Positions 1 to 8,644 of a stretch of DNA of 15,151 nucleotides are shown in pieces. The notes beneath the pieces were generated by a model. It saw nothing but the letters and a program-made list of their open reading frames with translations, was not told the origin of the DNA and searched no databases. The DNA comes from Dechloromonas sp. UBA6271 (GTDB taxonomy: Bacteria > Pseudomonadota > Gammaproteobacteria > Burkholderiales > Rhodocyclaceae): NCBI GenBank assembly GCA_002440665.1, contig DJUX01000066.1, positions 1 through 15,151 of the forward strand, given 5' to 3'. How positions within the stretch are numbered: position 1 is the first letter of the stretch; every line of letters begins with the position of its first letter. The position numbers and the translations under genes were made by a program.

Positions 1-17
1 TTTTTACACAGTCTGGG

Positions 18-40
18 CCGGATTGAACCCTTCAATCCGG
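18..40. other. Perfect 10-bp inverted repeat (3' hairpin)
   Basis: Bases 18-27 and 31-40 are perfect reverse complements separated by a CCC loop. The hairpin lies 20 nt beyond the stop codon of the minus-strand hydratase-like gene. No T-run of the kind expected for an intrinsic terminator follows it in either direction: minus-strand reading continues with a mixed sequence ending in A's. It could end or protect the 3' end of that transcript, or it could belong to a gene left of the window. The hairpin itself is certain; its function is inferred. Confidence 0.6.
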
Positions 41-60
41 TGCAGATCCTTTCCGAAACC

Positions 61-849
<789 letters not shown>

Positions 850-883
850 GGTTTGTCTCCGGATGGTTTTATTCGAAACCGCT

Positions 884-913
884 AATCTAGCCGATGGGCC
901 GGCAAAATGTAAT
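884..913 (-). promoter_or_regulatory. Possible promoter of the hydratase-like gene
   Basis: Read on the minus strand, an ATTACA-like -35 (908-913) and a TAGATT -10 (884-889) are separated by 18 bp. They lie about 35-65 bp before the start codon, in an AT-richer stretch of the divergent intergenic region. The match is moderate (4 of 6 bases at each box), so this is a suggestion only. Confidence 0.3.
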
Positions 914-965
914 TGCCTGGCGGGATTTTGACGGCTGGGCGCCGCTACGGGCCGCCGCAAAATTG

Positions 966-994
966 TTGCCATGCGCGGCCGGCCTTGGCATAAG
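966..994 (+). promoter_or_regulatory. Promoter of the MgtC-family gene
   Basis: A TTGCCA -35 (966-971, 5 of 6 to consensus) and a CATAAG -10 (989-994) are spaced by exactly 17 bp. A TG at 986-987 forms an extended -10. Transcription would start near base 1001, giving a leader of about 16 nt that is almost filled by the ribosome-binding site AGGAGG at 1003-1008. Confidence 0.5.
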
Positions 995-1016
995 ATTTCG
1001 TCAGGAGGGCAAAGTC

Positions 1017-1712
1017 ATGGCAGAGGGCGAACTACTCGGCACCATCCTGCGGCTCACCCTGGCCCTCGTGGCCGGCGGACTGGTCGGGCTGGAACGTAGT
1101 TATCACGGGCGGCCGGCGGGCTTCCGCGAACATACGCTGGTCTGCATTTCGTCCTGCATGCTGATGCTGCTCGCCGATTACCATGTGATACATGTCGCGG
1201 CGGCGACCCATGGCGATGTCTTCCTCGACCCGACCCGCATGGCCCAGGGCATCATGACCGGTATCGGCTTCCTCGGGGCGGGCGCCATCGTCAAGGAAGG
1301 TTTCGCGATCCGCGGCCTGACCACGGCGGCATCCATCTGGATGATCGCTGCCATCGGCATCATGATCGGCATGGGCTATTACGTGGCGGCGGGTGCGGCG
1401 ACCTTCGCCACCTTCAACATCAACTACGTGTTCCGGCTGATCGAAGGCCGCATGCGCCTGGAGTTCTACGCCCACTTTCATGTCCGCTTCGCGCGCGGCG
1501 AAGCCTTGTCCGAAACCGATCTCCGGGCGATGCTCGCCGACTGCGGGTGCGAGCCGTCGGGAATGAGCTACGGGCTGGCCGGTGAAGGGCGCTGGTTCGA
1601 ATACCGGACGCTGATCAAGACCCACGACAAGGACAACCTGCACTGCCTGGCGGAAAAGCTGGCAAACATGTCCTTCGTTTGCGAATTCGGGATAACGCCG
1701 CGCGGCGACTGA
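1017..1712 (+). CDS. MgtC/SapB-family inner-membrane protein
   Basis: This 231-residue protein has the two-part MgtC/SapB layout. A hydrophobic N-terminal half of about five membrane segments (residues 8-140) carries the family signatures GLVGLERSYHGRPAGFREH (22-39), GIGFLGAGAI (82-91) and RGLTTAAS (99-106). A soluble cytoplasmic C-terminal domain of about 80 residues is compatible with the ACT-like domain of the family. The start at 1017 is set by a strong AGGAGG 8 nt upstream; the open frame extends 41 codons further but lacks family similarity there. In Salmonella MgtC is a virulence factor for growth in low Mg2+ and macrophages and modulates F1Fo-ATPase, while most environmental homologues are uncharacterised. 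Proximity does not link it to magnesium transport genes here. It may be transcribed alone or read through into dnaE, 60 nt downstream. Confidence 0.9.
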   Translation: MAEGELLGTILRLTLALVAGGLVGLERSYHGRPAGFREHTLVCISSCMLMLLADYHVIHVAAATHGDVFLDPTRMAQGIMTGIGFLGAGAIVKEGFAIRGLTTAASIWMIAAIGIMIGMGYYVAAGAATFATFNINYVFRLIEGRMRLEFYAHFHVRFARGEALSETDLRAMLADCGCEPSGMSYGLAGEGRWFEYRTLIKTHDKDNLHCLAEKLANMSFVCEFGITPRGD

Positions 1713-1759
1713 GCGTCTTCGCGCTGCGGGGAAATCAGCAGTCGGGGGGAGGGCCGGGG

Positions 1760-1765
1760 TAAAAT
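1760..1765 (+). promoter_or_regulatory. TAAAAT -10-like box just before dnaE
   Basis: A TAAAAT hexamer ends 7 nt before the dnaE ATG. No recognisable -35 lies 16-18 bp upstream. The only purine-rich Shine-Dalgarno-like run (about 1744-1752) is more than 20 nt from the start codon, too far to act normally. If the box is used, the message would be nearly leaderless. The alternative is read-through from the gene upstream. Confidence 0.3.
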
Positions 1766-1772
1766 TGCGCTC

Positions 1773-4700
1773 ATGAATTCCCCGCGCTACGTCCACCTCC
1801 GCCTGCATTCCGAATATTCCGTGACCGACGGCATCGTCCGCGTCGGTGATGCCGTCAAGCGCGCCGCCGGTGATGGCATGCCGGCGCTGGCGCTGACCGA
1901 TCTCGGCAACCTGTTCGGCCTCGTCAAGTTCTACACCGGGGCGCGCGGCAAGGGCGTCAAGCCGATCGCCGGGGCCGATGTCTGGATCGCCAATCCGGAG
2001 TCGCCGGACGATGCTTATCGTTTGCTGTTGCTGGCGCGCAACCGGGCGGGTTATCAGCAATTGTGCGAACTTTTGACGCGTGCCTATCTGGTCGACGGCC
2101 GGCGCGACCGGGCGGAAATCCGCCGCGAGTGGTTCGGCGAAATCGGCAGCAACGGCCTGCTGGCGCTGTCCGGCGCGCATCTGGGCGACGTCGGCGAAGC
2201 GCTGATCAACGGCAATTTCGATTTGGCCGGTGAGCGGGCCAAAGCCTGGGAAGCAATCTTCCCCGGCGCCTTCTACCTGGAGGTGCAGCGCTACGGGCAA
2301 CAGCAGCAGGAGGCCATCGTCCAGCAGACGGCCGATCTGGCCGGCGAACTGGGTTTGCCGCTGGTCGCGACGCATCCGATCCAGTTCCTGAACCGTGACG
2401 ACTTTCGCGCCCATGAGGCCCGCGTCTGCATCGCCGAAGGTTACGTGCTGGGCGACAGCCGGCGGCCGAAGATTTACACGGAAGAGCAGTATTTCAAGAC
2501 ACAGGCCGAAATGGCCGAACTGTTCGCCGATTTGCCGGAAGCGCTGGAAAACACCCTCGAAATCGCCCGCCGCTGCAATATCGAAATGACGCTGGGCAAG
2601 AACTTCCTGCCCGATTTTCCGATTCCGCCGGGCATGACGATTGATGAATACCTCGTCACCGAAGCCAGGGCTGGCCTGGAAAAGCGCTTGGTCGAGCTTT
2701 ACCCGGACCCCGATGAGCGCCTGAAGCGCCGGCCGGAATACGATGACCGTCTGGTTTTCGAGTGCAACACCATCGTCCAGATGGGCTTCCCCGGTTACTT
2801 CCTGATCGTCGCGGACTTCATCAACTGGGCGAAGCAGAACGGCGTGCCGGTTGGGCCGGGCCGGGGTTCCGGGGCAGGTTCGCTGGTCGCCTACTCGCTG
2901 CGTATTACCGACCTCGACCCACTGGCCTACGCGCTGCTGTTCGAGCGCTTCCTGAATCCGGAACGGGTGTCGATGCCCGACTTCGATATCGACTTTTGCC
3001 AGGACAACCGCTGGCGCGTCATCGAGTACGTGCGCGGGCATTACGGCGCCGATGCGGTGAGCCAGATCGCCACCTTCGGTACGATGTCCTCGAAAGCGGT
3101 GATCCGCGACGTCGGCCGAGTGTTCGGCATGCCCTATTCGATGTGCGACCGGATTTCGAAGCTCATTCCGATCGTCCAGAACAAGCCGGTGTCGCTGGCC
3201 GAGGCGCTGGAGCAGGAGCCGCAGCTCAAGGAAATGATGCAGGGCGATGGCGATGGCGAAACCATCCGCGAGTTGTTCGACTTGGCCGGTCGACTTGAAG
3301 ATTTGACCCGAAATGTCGGCATGCATGCCGGCGGCGTACTCATCGCGCCGGGCAAGATCACCGATTTCTGCCCGATCTATCAGGCCACCGGCAGCGACGC
3401 CTCGCCGGTCTCGCAGTTCGACAAGGATGACGTCGAGAAGGCCGGATTGGTGAAGTTCGACTTTCTCGGCCTGCGCAACTTGACGATTATCGAGTTGGCC
3501 GTCGAGTACATCCGCCGGATGACCGGCGAGAAGCTCGACCTCATGTCGCTCGGCTTCACCGATCCCGCCGCCTACCAGATTCTGAAAGATGCCAACACGA
3601 CGGCGATCTTCCAGGTTGAATCGGAGGGCATGAAGAAGCTGCTCAAGAAGCTGGCGCCCGACCGCTTCGAAGACATCATCGCCGTGCTCGCGCTCTATCG
3701 TCCCGGCCCGCTCGGTTCCGGCATGGTCGACGACTTCATTCTGCGCAAAAAGGGCCAGCAGAAGATCGACTATTTTCACCCCGACCTGACCGCCTGCCTG
3801 TCGCCGACCTACGGCGTCATCGTGTATCAGGAACAGGTCATGCAGATTTCGCAGATCATCGGCGGCTACACGCTCGGTGGCGCCGACATGCTGCGCCGGG
3901 CGATGGGCAAGAAGAAGCCCGAGGAAATGGCGGCGCACCGGGCGACGATTGCTGCCGGTGCCAAGGAAAAGGGCTACGACCCGGCGCTCGCCGAGCAGTT
4001 GTTCGACCTGATGACCAAGTTTGCGGAATACGGCTTCAACAAGTCGCACACCGCCGCCTACGCCGTCGTCACTTATCACACCGCCTGGCTCAAGGCGCAT
4101 CACTGCGCGGCTTTCATGGCGGCGACCATGTCCTCGGACATGGACAACACCGATTCGGTCAAGATCTTCTATGAAGACACCATCGCCAACAAGGTAAAGG
4201 TGCTAGGGCCGGACGTCAATGCCTCGAATTACCGTTTCGAGCCGGTCGACCGCGGCACCATCCGCTACGGACTGGGGGCGGTCAAGGGCACCGGCGAGCA
4301 GGCGGTCAACGTCATCCTCAAGGCGCGCGAAGCAGGCGGGCCGTTCAAGGATTTGTTCGATTTCTGCCAGCGTTGCGACAAGCGCATGGTCAATCGCCGC
4401 ACCATCGAGGCGCTGATCAAGGCCGGCGCTTTCGACAGCATCGACGCCGACCGCCACAAGCTGCTGGCCTCGACCGGCATTGCCATGGACTTTGCCGAGC
4501 AGGCCGAGCGCAATGCGATGCAGACCAGCCTGTTCGACATCGGCTCGAACGCCGAGGAGCATGCGCCGCAATACATCGCGGTCAAGCCATGGGACGAAAA
4601 AGAACAGTTGATGCAGGAGAAAACGGCGCTCGGTTTCTTCTTCTCAGGCCACCCGTACAACTCCAGCAAGAAAGAGCTGTCGCGCTTCATCCGGCGGCCG

Positions 4701-5219
4701 CTCAACCGGCTCGAACCGGCCAAGGAAATGACGATGCTGGCCGGGCTGGTGGTCGGCGTGCGTACGCAGATGACGCGCCGCGGCAAGATGCTCTTCGTCC
4801 AGCTCGACGACGGTACCGGGATGATCGAGGTTTCGGTGTTCAACGAACTGTTCGAGGCCGAGCGCGCCAAGATCGTCACCGACGAGGTGCTGGTCATCGA
4901 AGGCAAGGTCAGGTTCGACGAGTTTTCCGGTAGCAACAGCGTCGTCGCCGACAAGCTGATGACCATCGGCGAAGCCCGCGCCCGCTTTGCCAAGCACCTG
5001 CTGTTGTACATGAACGGTGGTTCCGACGTGCGCAAGCTGCGCTCGCTTCTGACGCCGTTTGCCCCTGGCCCGGCGCAGGTGCGCATCCGCTACCGCAATG
5101 AAACCGCCGAATGTGAAATGGTGCTCGGCGATGCGATCCGCGTCCGCCTCGACGACCTGCTGCTCGAAGCGCTGACCGGCTGGCTGGAGCCTAAAAATGT
5201 CGAGATCGTCTATCAATGA
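1773..5219 (+). CDS. dnaE: DNA polymerase III alpha subunit
   Basis: This is the 1148-residue catalytic subunit of the replicative polymerase, close to the E. coli length of about 1160. The N-terminal PHP domain begins HLRLHSEYS (residues 8-16). The middle His of the metal-binding H-x-H motif is Arg10, as in E. coli, so the PHP nuclease is probably inactive and proofreading would rely on a separate DnaQ. The palm contains GPGRGSGAGS (361-370) and PDFDIDF with catalytic Asp403 and Asp405; the third catalytic Asp is probably Asp563 in KFDFLGL. A sliding-clamp-binding motif, QTSLF, is at 917-921, followed by an OB-fold from about 988 to 1065 and the C-terminal tau-contact region. It is intact with no frameshift. 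A very long open frame opposite it is a coding shadow. It overlaps the next gene by 4 nt (ATGA), which suggests translational coupling. Confidence 0.98.
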   Translation: MNSPRYVHLRLHSEYSVTDGIVRVGDAVKRAAGDGMPALALTDLGNLFGLVKFYTGARGKGVKPIAGADVWIANPESPDDAYRLLLLARNRAGYQQLCELLTRAYLVDGRRDRAEIRREWFGEIGSNGLLALSGAHLGDVGEALINGNFDLAGERAKAWEAIFPGAFYLEVQRYGQQQQEAIVQQTADLAGELGLPLVATHPIQFLNRDDFRAHEARVCIAEGYVLGDSRRPKIYTEEQYFKTQAEMAELFADLPEALENTLEIARRCNIEMTLGKNFLPDFPIPPGMTIDEYLVTEARAGLEKRLVELYPDPDERLKRRPEYDDRLVFECNTIVQMGFPGYFLIVADFINWAKQNGVPVGPGRGSGAGSLVAYSLRITDLDPLAYALLFERFLNPERVSMPDFDIDFCQDNRWRVIEYVRGHYGADAVSQIATFGTMSSKAVIRDVGRVFGMPYSMCDRISKLIPIVQNKPVSLAEALEQEPQLKEMMQGDGDGETIRELFDLAGRLEDLTRNVGMHAGGVLIAPGKITDFCPIYQATGSDASPVSQFDKDDVEKAGLVKFDFLGLRNLTIIELAVEYIRRMTGEKLDLMSLGFTDPAAYQILKDANTTAIFQVESEGMKKLLKKLAPDRFEDIIAVLALYRPGPLGSGMVDDFILRKKGQQKIDYFHPDLTACLSPTYGVIVYQEQVMQISQIIGGYTLGGADMLRRAMGKKKPEEMAAHRATIAAGAKEKGYDPALAEQLFDLMTKFAEYGFNKSHTAAYAVVTYHTAWLKAHHCAAFMAATMSSDMDNTDSVKIFYEDTIANKVKVLGPDVNASNYRFEPVDRGTIRYGLGAVKGTGEQAVNVILKAREAGGPFKDLFDFCQRCDKRMVNRRTIEALIKAGAFDSIDADRHKLLASTGIAMDFAEQAERNAMQTSLFDIGSNAEEHAPQYIAVKPWDEKEQLMQEKTALGFFFSGHPYNSSKKELSRFIRRPLNRLEPAKEMTMLAGLVVGVRTQMTRRGKMLFVQLDDGTGMIEVSVFNELFEAERAKIVTDEVLVIEGKVRFDEFSGSNSVVADKLMTIGEARARFAKHLLLYMNGGSDVRKLRSLLTPFAPGPAQVRIRYRNETAECEMVLGDAIRVRLDDLLLEALTGWLEPKNVEIVYQ

Positions 5220-5686
5220 TTACCGTGATTGACCAGGCACTGCTCGCCGAAGTCAGCGCCGAAGCCAAACAGGCGCCGCGCCGGCGCCGGAACCGCAACT
5301 TCCATCCGGCCGACGATTACCCAGGCCACCGCCTGCTCAACGCCATCGAGCCGGATTCCTACGTGATGCCGCACCGCCATCTCGATCCGACCAAGGACGA
5401 GAGCATCGTCTGCCTGCGCGGTCGCCTCGGCATCGTCGTTTTTGGCCCTTCCGGAGAGGTCGACCGCAACATTGCCCTGTCACCGGCCGGCGAGAACGTG
5501 GGTGTCGATATTCCGCACGGCGTCTACCATTCGGTGCTGGCGCTGGAGAGCGGCACCGTATTTTTCGAGGCCAAGGCCGGTCCCTATGTGCCGCTGGCCG
5601 GCGACGAGAAAGCCCCGTGGGCGCCGGTCGAAGGTGACGCCAGGGTGGCGGATTATCTGGCGCAACTGCGCCGCCTGTTCGATTGA
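5216..5686 (+). CDS. WbuC-family cupin-fold metalloprotein
   Basis: This is a 156-residue single-domain cupin. The first cupin motif is seen in SYVMPHRHLDPTKDE (48-62), giving candidate metal ligands His53, His55 and Glu62. The second is in DIPHGVYHSV (98-107), with His105 the likely fourth ligand. The N-terminus, with a basic RRRRNRNFHP stretch, and the PHRH..TKDES segment match the WbuC family, named from an O-antigen cluster gene, whose biochemical function is not established. The start overlaps the dnaE stop (ATGA), so expression is probably coupled to dnaE; no separate promoter is evident. No sugar or O-antigen genes lie nearby, so the neighbours do not identify a substrate. Confidence 0.85.
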   Translation: MITVIDQALLAEVSAEAKQAPRRRRNRNFHPADDYPGHRLLNAIEPDSYVMPHRHLDPTKDESIVCLRGRLGIVVFGPSGEVDRNIALSPAGENVGVDIPHGVYHSVLALESGTVFFEAKAGPYVPLAGDEKAPWAPVEGDARVADYLAQLRRLFD

Positions 5687-5700
5687 CTTGAAGGCAGCGG

Positions 5701-6033
5701 ATGCAGAACTGGCTCTATCTGGCGATTGCCATCGGCTGCGAAGTCGCTGCCACGTCTGCGCTCAAGTCCTCCGAAGGCTTCACGCGCCTGCTGCCGTCGG
5801 TTGTCGTGGTGACCGGCTACGTGCTGGCGATCTATCTCCTGTCGCTGACCCTGCGGACGATCCCGGTCGGCGTCGCCTACGCCATCTGGTCGGGCGTCGG
5901 CGTCGCGCTGATCGCCGTCATCGGCTGCCTCTTCCTCGGGCAGCGCCTCGATGCGCCGGCGATCGCCGGGCTGGTGCTGATCGTGACCGACGTCGTCGTC
6001 ATCAACCTGTTCTCGAAAACCGTCGGACACTGA
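5701..6033 (+). CDS. SMR-family multidrug efflux transporter, EmrE-like
   Basis: This 110-residue inner-membrane protein has four hydrophobic helices, the standard length for small multidrug resistance proteins, which act as antiparallel dimers exchanging protons for cationic drugs. The essential Glu14 in helix 1 is present, as are Tyr40, Tyr60 and Trp63 at the same numbers as in E. coli EmrE. The helix-3 signature AYAIWSGVG is intact, and helix 4 reads LIVTDVVVINLFS. These features favour the Qac/EmrE subtype over the guanidinium exporter Gdx/SugE. A weak AAGG lies about 7 nt before the start. The gene is 14 nt after the cupin stop and is probably the last of a dnaE-cupin-SMR unit. The 122 nt that follow, up to the convergent FadL gene, contain no convincing gene or terminator. 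Confidence 0.93.
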   Translation: MQNWLYLAIAIGCEVAATSALKSSEGFTRLLPSVVVVTGYVLAIYLLSLTLRTIPVGVAYAIWSGVGVALIAVIGCLFLGQRLDAPAIAGLVLIVTDVVVINLFSKTVGH

Positions 6034-6155
6034 GGTTGTTTCCTTGCCAGCAGGGCATCAGGCTCTGGCATGAAATAACGGCGGTTGCGAAAAGCGGCGG
6101 TGTGGGCAAGGAGCTGCTCGCCGCCGCCGAAATGGTGCCGCCGATTCTGCGGTAC

Positions 6156-7472
6156 TCAGAACTTCCAGTTGAAGTTCGCCGACAGATAAAGAATGCCGAT
6201 ATTGTCGTACGAGCCGACCAGGTTGCCCCGGCCACCGAGAGCGACCGGCAGCGGCGCCTGATTGTTTACCTTGCCGGTGCCGCCGTAGATGTATTCCGCA
6301 GCAAGGCCCCAAGCGAACGTCTTGTCGACCTGATTCTGGCCGCCGACACCAAAACGCCAACCCTGGTTGGTCGGCAGGATGGGTGAGACGTCGCCTGACT
6401 GGAAGGCCGAATCGTAGGCGATGCCAAGATTCAGCCGCCACGGCTCGCTGATCCGGTATTGCGCGCCCAGCGCCGCATGCCAGGTGTCCTTGAAATTCAG
6501 GTTGGTCGTGACGCCGGTCGGATTTCTCGTATCGGCCAGCCCGATTTCGACCTGGCCGAATTTCGACCATTGCTGCCAGCCGATATTGCCAAGTAGCGCC
6601 AGGCGGTCATTCACCGTATGGAACACACTGCCCATCACCTGCTGTGGCACCGTGATGCCCAGATTGGCCGTTGCCCCGTTCAGCCCGCGCGCGTTCAGCA
6701 ATGCCGTCAGCAGGGGGCCGGTACCGCTGAAGCGGGTCTGCGGCGCGAAGTCGAGCTTGACCTGCGAGTTGTAGGTCAGGCCGAAGCGGGTATCCGGGGT
6801 TGCTTCGTACAATACGCCGAGATTGCCGCCCCAGCCCCATGCGTTGTCGTTCATCGTGAGCTTGCCATCGGCGCCGACGATATTGTTGATCGCCGTCTCG
6901 CTGTTTAGGTGCCCGTACATCGCATTGATGCTGGCGCCAAACGAAACCTTCTCGCTGGCGCGAAAGGCGACCGAGGGCAGAAAGGAGACCCCAATCAGCG
7001 TAGCCTGCTGCGCGTAGTAGCGGCCAACCCAGTTGTCGTCGTACTTCAGCGTGGTGCCAAAATTGCTCGTCGCGGCAAAACCGACTTTCACATCGGGCGA
7101 GATGCTGTGGCTGACGAACAGGCCGCCGCCCGGAAACCAGCCGTTGCCGCCGATCACCGAGCCGCCGTTATTGGAACCAAGGGCCGGCGAACTGCCGTCG
7201 TTGGAGAATTTCAGGTTGCTGTACAGCACTTGGGTGCCGACCAGTATCTGGTCGCCGTCAAGCCTTACCATGCCGGCCGGGTTGGTCAGCACCGTTGCGG
7301 CATCCTGCGCCCGCGCTGCATAACCGGCTGCCGCCAGCCCAACGTCTTCGGTGCCGACTTCGTAGAGAAAGATGCCGCCGGCGATTGCCTGAGTGCTGAC
7401 AAATGCCCCGAAACACAGCGCAATAGCGACATGCAGGGCATTTGGGCGCAAGGTGGCGGAAGCAGCCTTCAT
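6156..7472 (-). CDS. OmpP1/FadL/TodX-family outer-membrane transport protein
   Basis: This 438-residue beta-barrel of the FadL type would carry hydrophobic molecules (long-chain fatty acids, alkanols, aromatics) across the outer membrane. A signal peptide with a hydrophobic core at about residues 13-28 ends in AIA before GGIFLYEVG. The hatch region carries the family motif TNPAGM near residue 63. The rest alternates polar and aromatic strands, and the chain ends in a terminal Phe (NWKF), as expected for BAM-assembled porins. The start at 7472 is supported by AAAGGGG 6-9 nt upstream. It lies 82 nt downstream of the broken barrel gene and on the same strand as the alkyl sulfatase. This suggests an operon in which FadL handles the fatty alcohol or the alkyl chain. 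Substrate specificity cannot be read from the sequence. Confidence 0.9.
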   Translation of the reverse strand: MKAASATLRPNALHVAIALCFGAFVSTQAIAGGIFLYEVGTEDVGLAAAGYAARAQDAATVLTNPAGMVRLDGDQILVGTQVLYSNLKFSNDGSSPALGSNNGGSVIGGNGWFPGGGLFVSHSISPDVKVGFAATSNFGTTLKYDDNWVGRYYAQQATLIGVSFLPSVAFRASEKVSFGASINAMYGHLNSETAINNIVGADGKLTMNDNAWGWGGNLGVLYEATPDTRFGLTYNSQVKLDFAPQTRFSGTGPLLTALLNARGLNGATANLGITVPQQVMGSVFHTVNDRLALLGNIGWQQWSKFGQVEIGLADTRNPTGVTTNLNFKDTWHAALGAQYRISEPWRLNLGIAYDSAFQSGDVSPILPTNQGWRFGVGGQNQVDKTFAWGLAAEYIYGGTGKVNNQAPLPVALGGRGNLVGSYDNIGILYLSANFNWKF

Positions 7473-7554
7473 GGAAACCCCTTTCGTTCAAGCGTCATGT
7501 CAGAGCATCGATGGTCGCCGAACAACAAATCGGACAGCGCATCCGGACGAACCG

Positions 7555-8467
7555 TCAGAAGCGCCCGACGAAGGTCAGGCCAAACAGCGGCGCCGGATCG
7601 AAATCTTCCTCGCGCAGCTTGTCGCCGGACGAGTTTTCAACGCGCAGCTTGCCGCCGGCCACGACCCCGCCGTAGAAATGCAGCGCCATCTGGTCGGTGA
7701 TGTTGCGCGTGACGCGCAGGAAGACCGGTACGCCGCTCTCCTGGCCGACGCCGTTGCTCACCGGGCCATTGTCGCTCAGGCGGAAACGCATCACCCGGTA
7801 GGAGGCGCCGACCCCGGCCGTCCAGCCGCCATCGAAACGGTAGTCGAGTTCAAGACCGGCCGGGCCGGTCGGGCCGGTCGGGAGCGGGTTGATCAGACGC
7901 CAGCGGTCGTTGAAACGCCAGTCGACGATGACGAAGGGGAAGACTTTGGTCTTCTCGATCTGCGAGAACACCCCGGCGCCGAGTCCAAGACGATTGCCGT
8001 CCGCGAATCGTTTGGCGCCGGAGAGCGTGGCGCCCCAGACCAAGGAATCGCCGGTATCGGCGCCATTTTCCTTGAACCAATCCGCCGACGGGGCGAAACC
8101 GACGTTCCAGCCATCGCCGACGGCGAACGAGAGCGGTACCGTCACGCCATAGCGCTGGACCGTGCCCCACGGCGCGGTCGTGCCGAAAGCGCTGGCATTG
8201 GAGAACGAAAAATCGTAGTAGTCGTAGTTGAGCGTGACACCCGCGCGGTTGCCGCCACCGAGATCGTAGGACGTGCCGCCGCGCACGATGGCGCCGTTCA
8301 TGCTGAAGTGCCCGCCGTTGTCGAGGTCGCCATTACCCATGGTAAATGGGCGTCACCGAAACGAAAGGTTGCCAGTTACTCGTTTCCGCGGCGTTCGCTG
8401 CCCCTGCGACGGCCAGCAACGCACCGAGCACCGAGATGGTTGGTGCACGAGAAACATTGAAGTTCAT
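7555..8467 (-). pseudogene. Outer-membrane beta-barrel protein (DUF6268-like), frameshifted
   Basis: Reading begins at ATG 8467 with GGGAG 9 nt upstream. It gives a clear signal peptide (hydrophobic LGALLAVAGAANA, then AETSN) and QPFVSVTPIYHG, then stops at TAA 8333-8335 after 44 residues. The next frame opens at the same point and continues as NGDLDNGGHFSMNGAIVRGG for about 260 residues to 7555. Removing one G of the GGG at 8336-8338 joins the two as PIYHGNGDLDNGG without loss. The intact product would be about 303 residues. The long part shows many alternating strands, repeated Gly/aromatic turns and a terminal Phe (FVGRF), all typical of outer-membrane barrels. The DUF6268 assignment is from memory of the family and is tentative. 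An internal ATG at 8340 could start the long part, but without a signal peptide it would not reach the membrane. The gene is either a recent pseudogene or carries a sequencing error. Confidence 0.75.
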
Positions 8468-8549
8468 TGGAATACTCCCATGGGTTATTTATGGACAATC
8501 GACATATTAGCATCGGCAGGCAGGCGAACGGCCAGGGCAGCAACTCGCA

Positions 8550-8581
8550 CACTGCAGTGCGACCGCCGCGGGGCAGCGGTC
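8550..8581. other. Inverted repeats in the sulfatase-barrel gap
   Basis: The 177-nt gap (8468-8644) between the sulfatase stop and the barrel start holds a perfect 10-bp palindrome, CACTGCAGTG (8550-8559). Beside it are 6-bp arms, GACCGC (8561-8566) and GCGGTC (8576-8581), around a 9-nt loop. No T-run follows on the minus strand, so this is not a canonical terminator. It may attenuate or process the transcript between the two genes. Closer to the barrel start, 8480-8510 is AT-rich and could hold a secondary promoter, but I could not identify convincing boxes. Confidence 0.3.
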
Positions 8582-8644
8582 CCGCAAGGCCGGGAGCACC
8601 GGTTTTCACGCGCCGGGCCACTCCCTCGGTCGCCGGCTGGCGCA

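Noticed and set aside
1032..4103. A 1023-codon open frame on the minus strand opposite the MgtC-family gene and dnaE
   Set aside because: It is an antisense shadow produced by GC-rich codon bias. The forward strand encodes unmistakable MgtC and DnaE motifs, and the reverse translation is low-complexity (rich in H, R, Q, A, G) without a recognisable domain.
6034..6155. Possible terminator between the convergent SMR and FadL genes
   Set aside because: Only loose GC-rich pairings with long loops are visible (for example TGCCAG and CTGGCA arms 14 nt apart), and there is no T-run in either direction.
5442..6386. A 314-codon plus-strand frame running across the cupin, the SMR gene and the end of FadL
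   Set aside because: It is out of frame with two well-supported genes and reads Arg-rich sequence typical of a frame-shifted GC-rich region.
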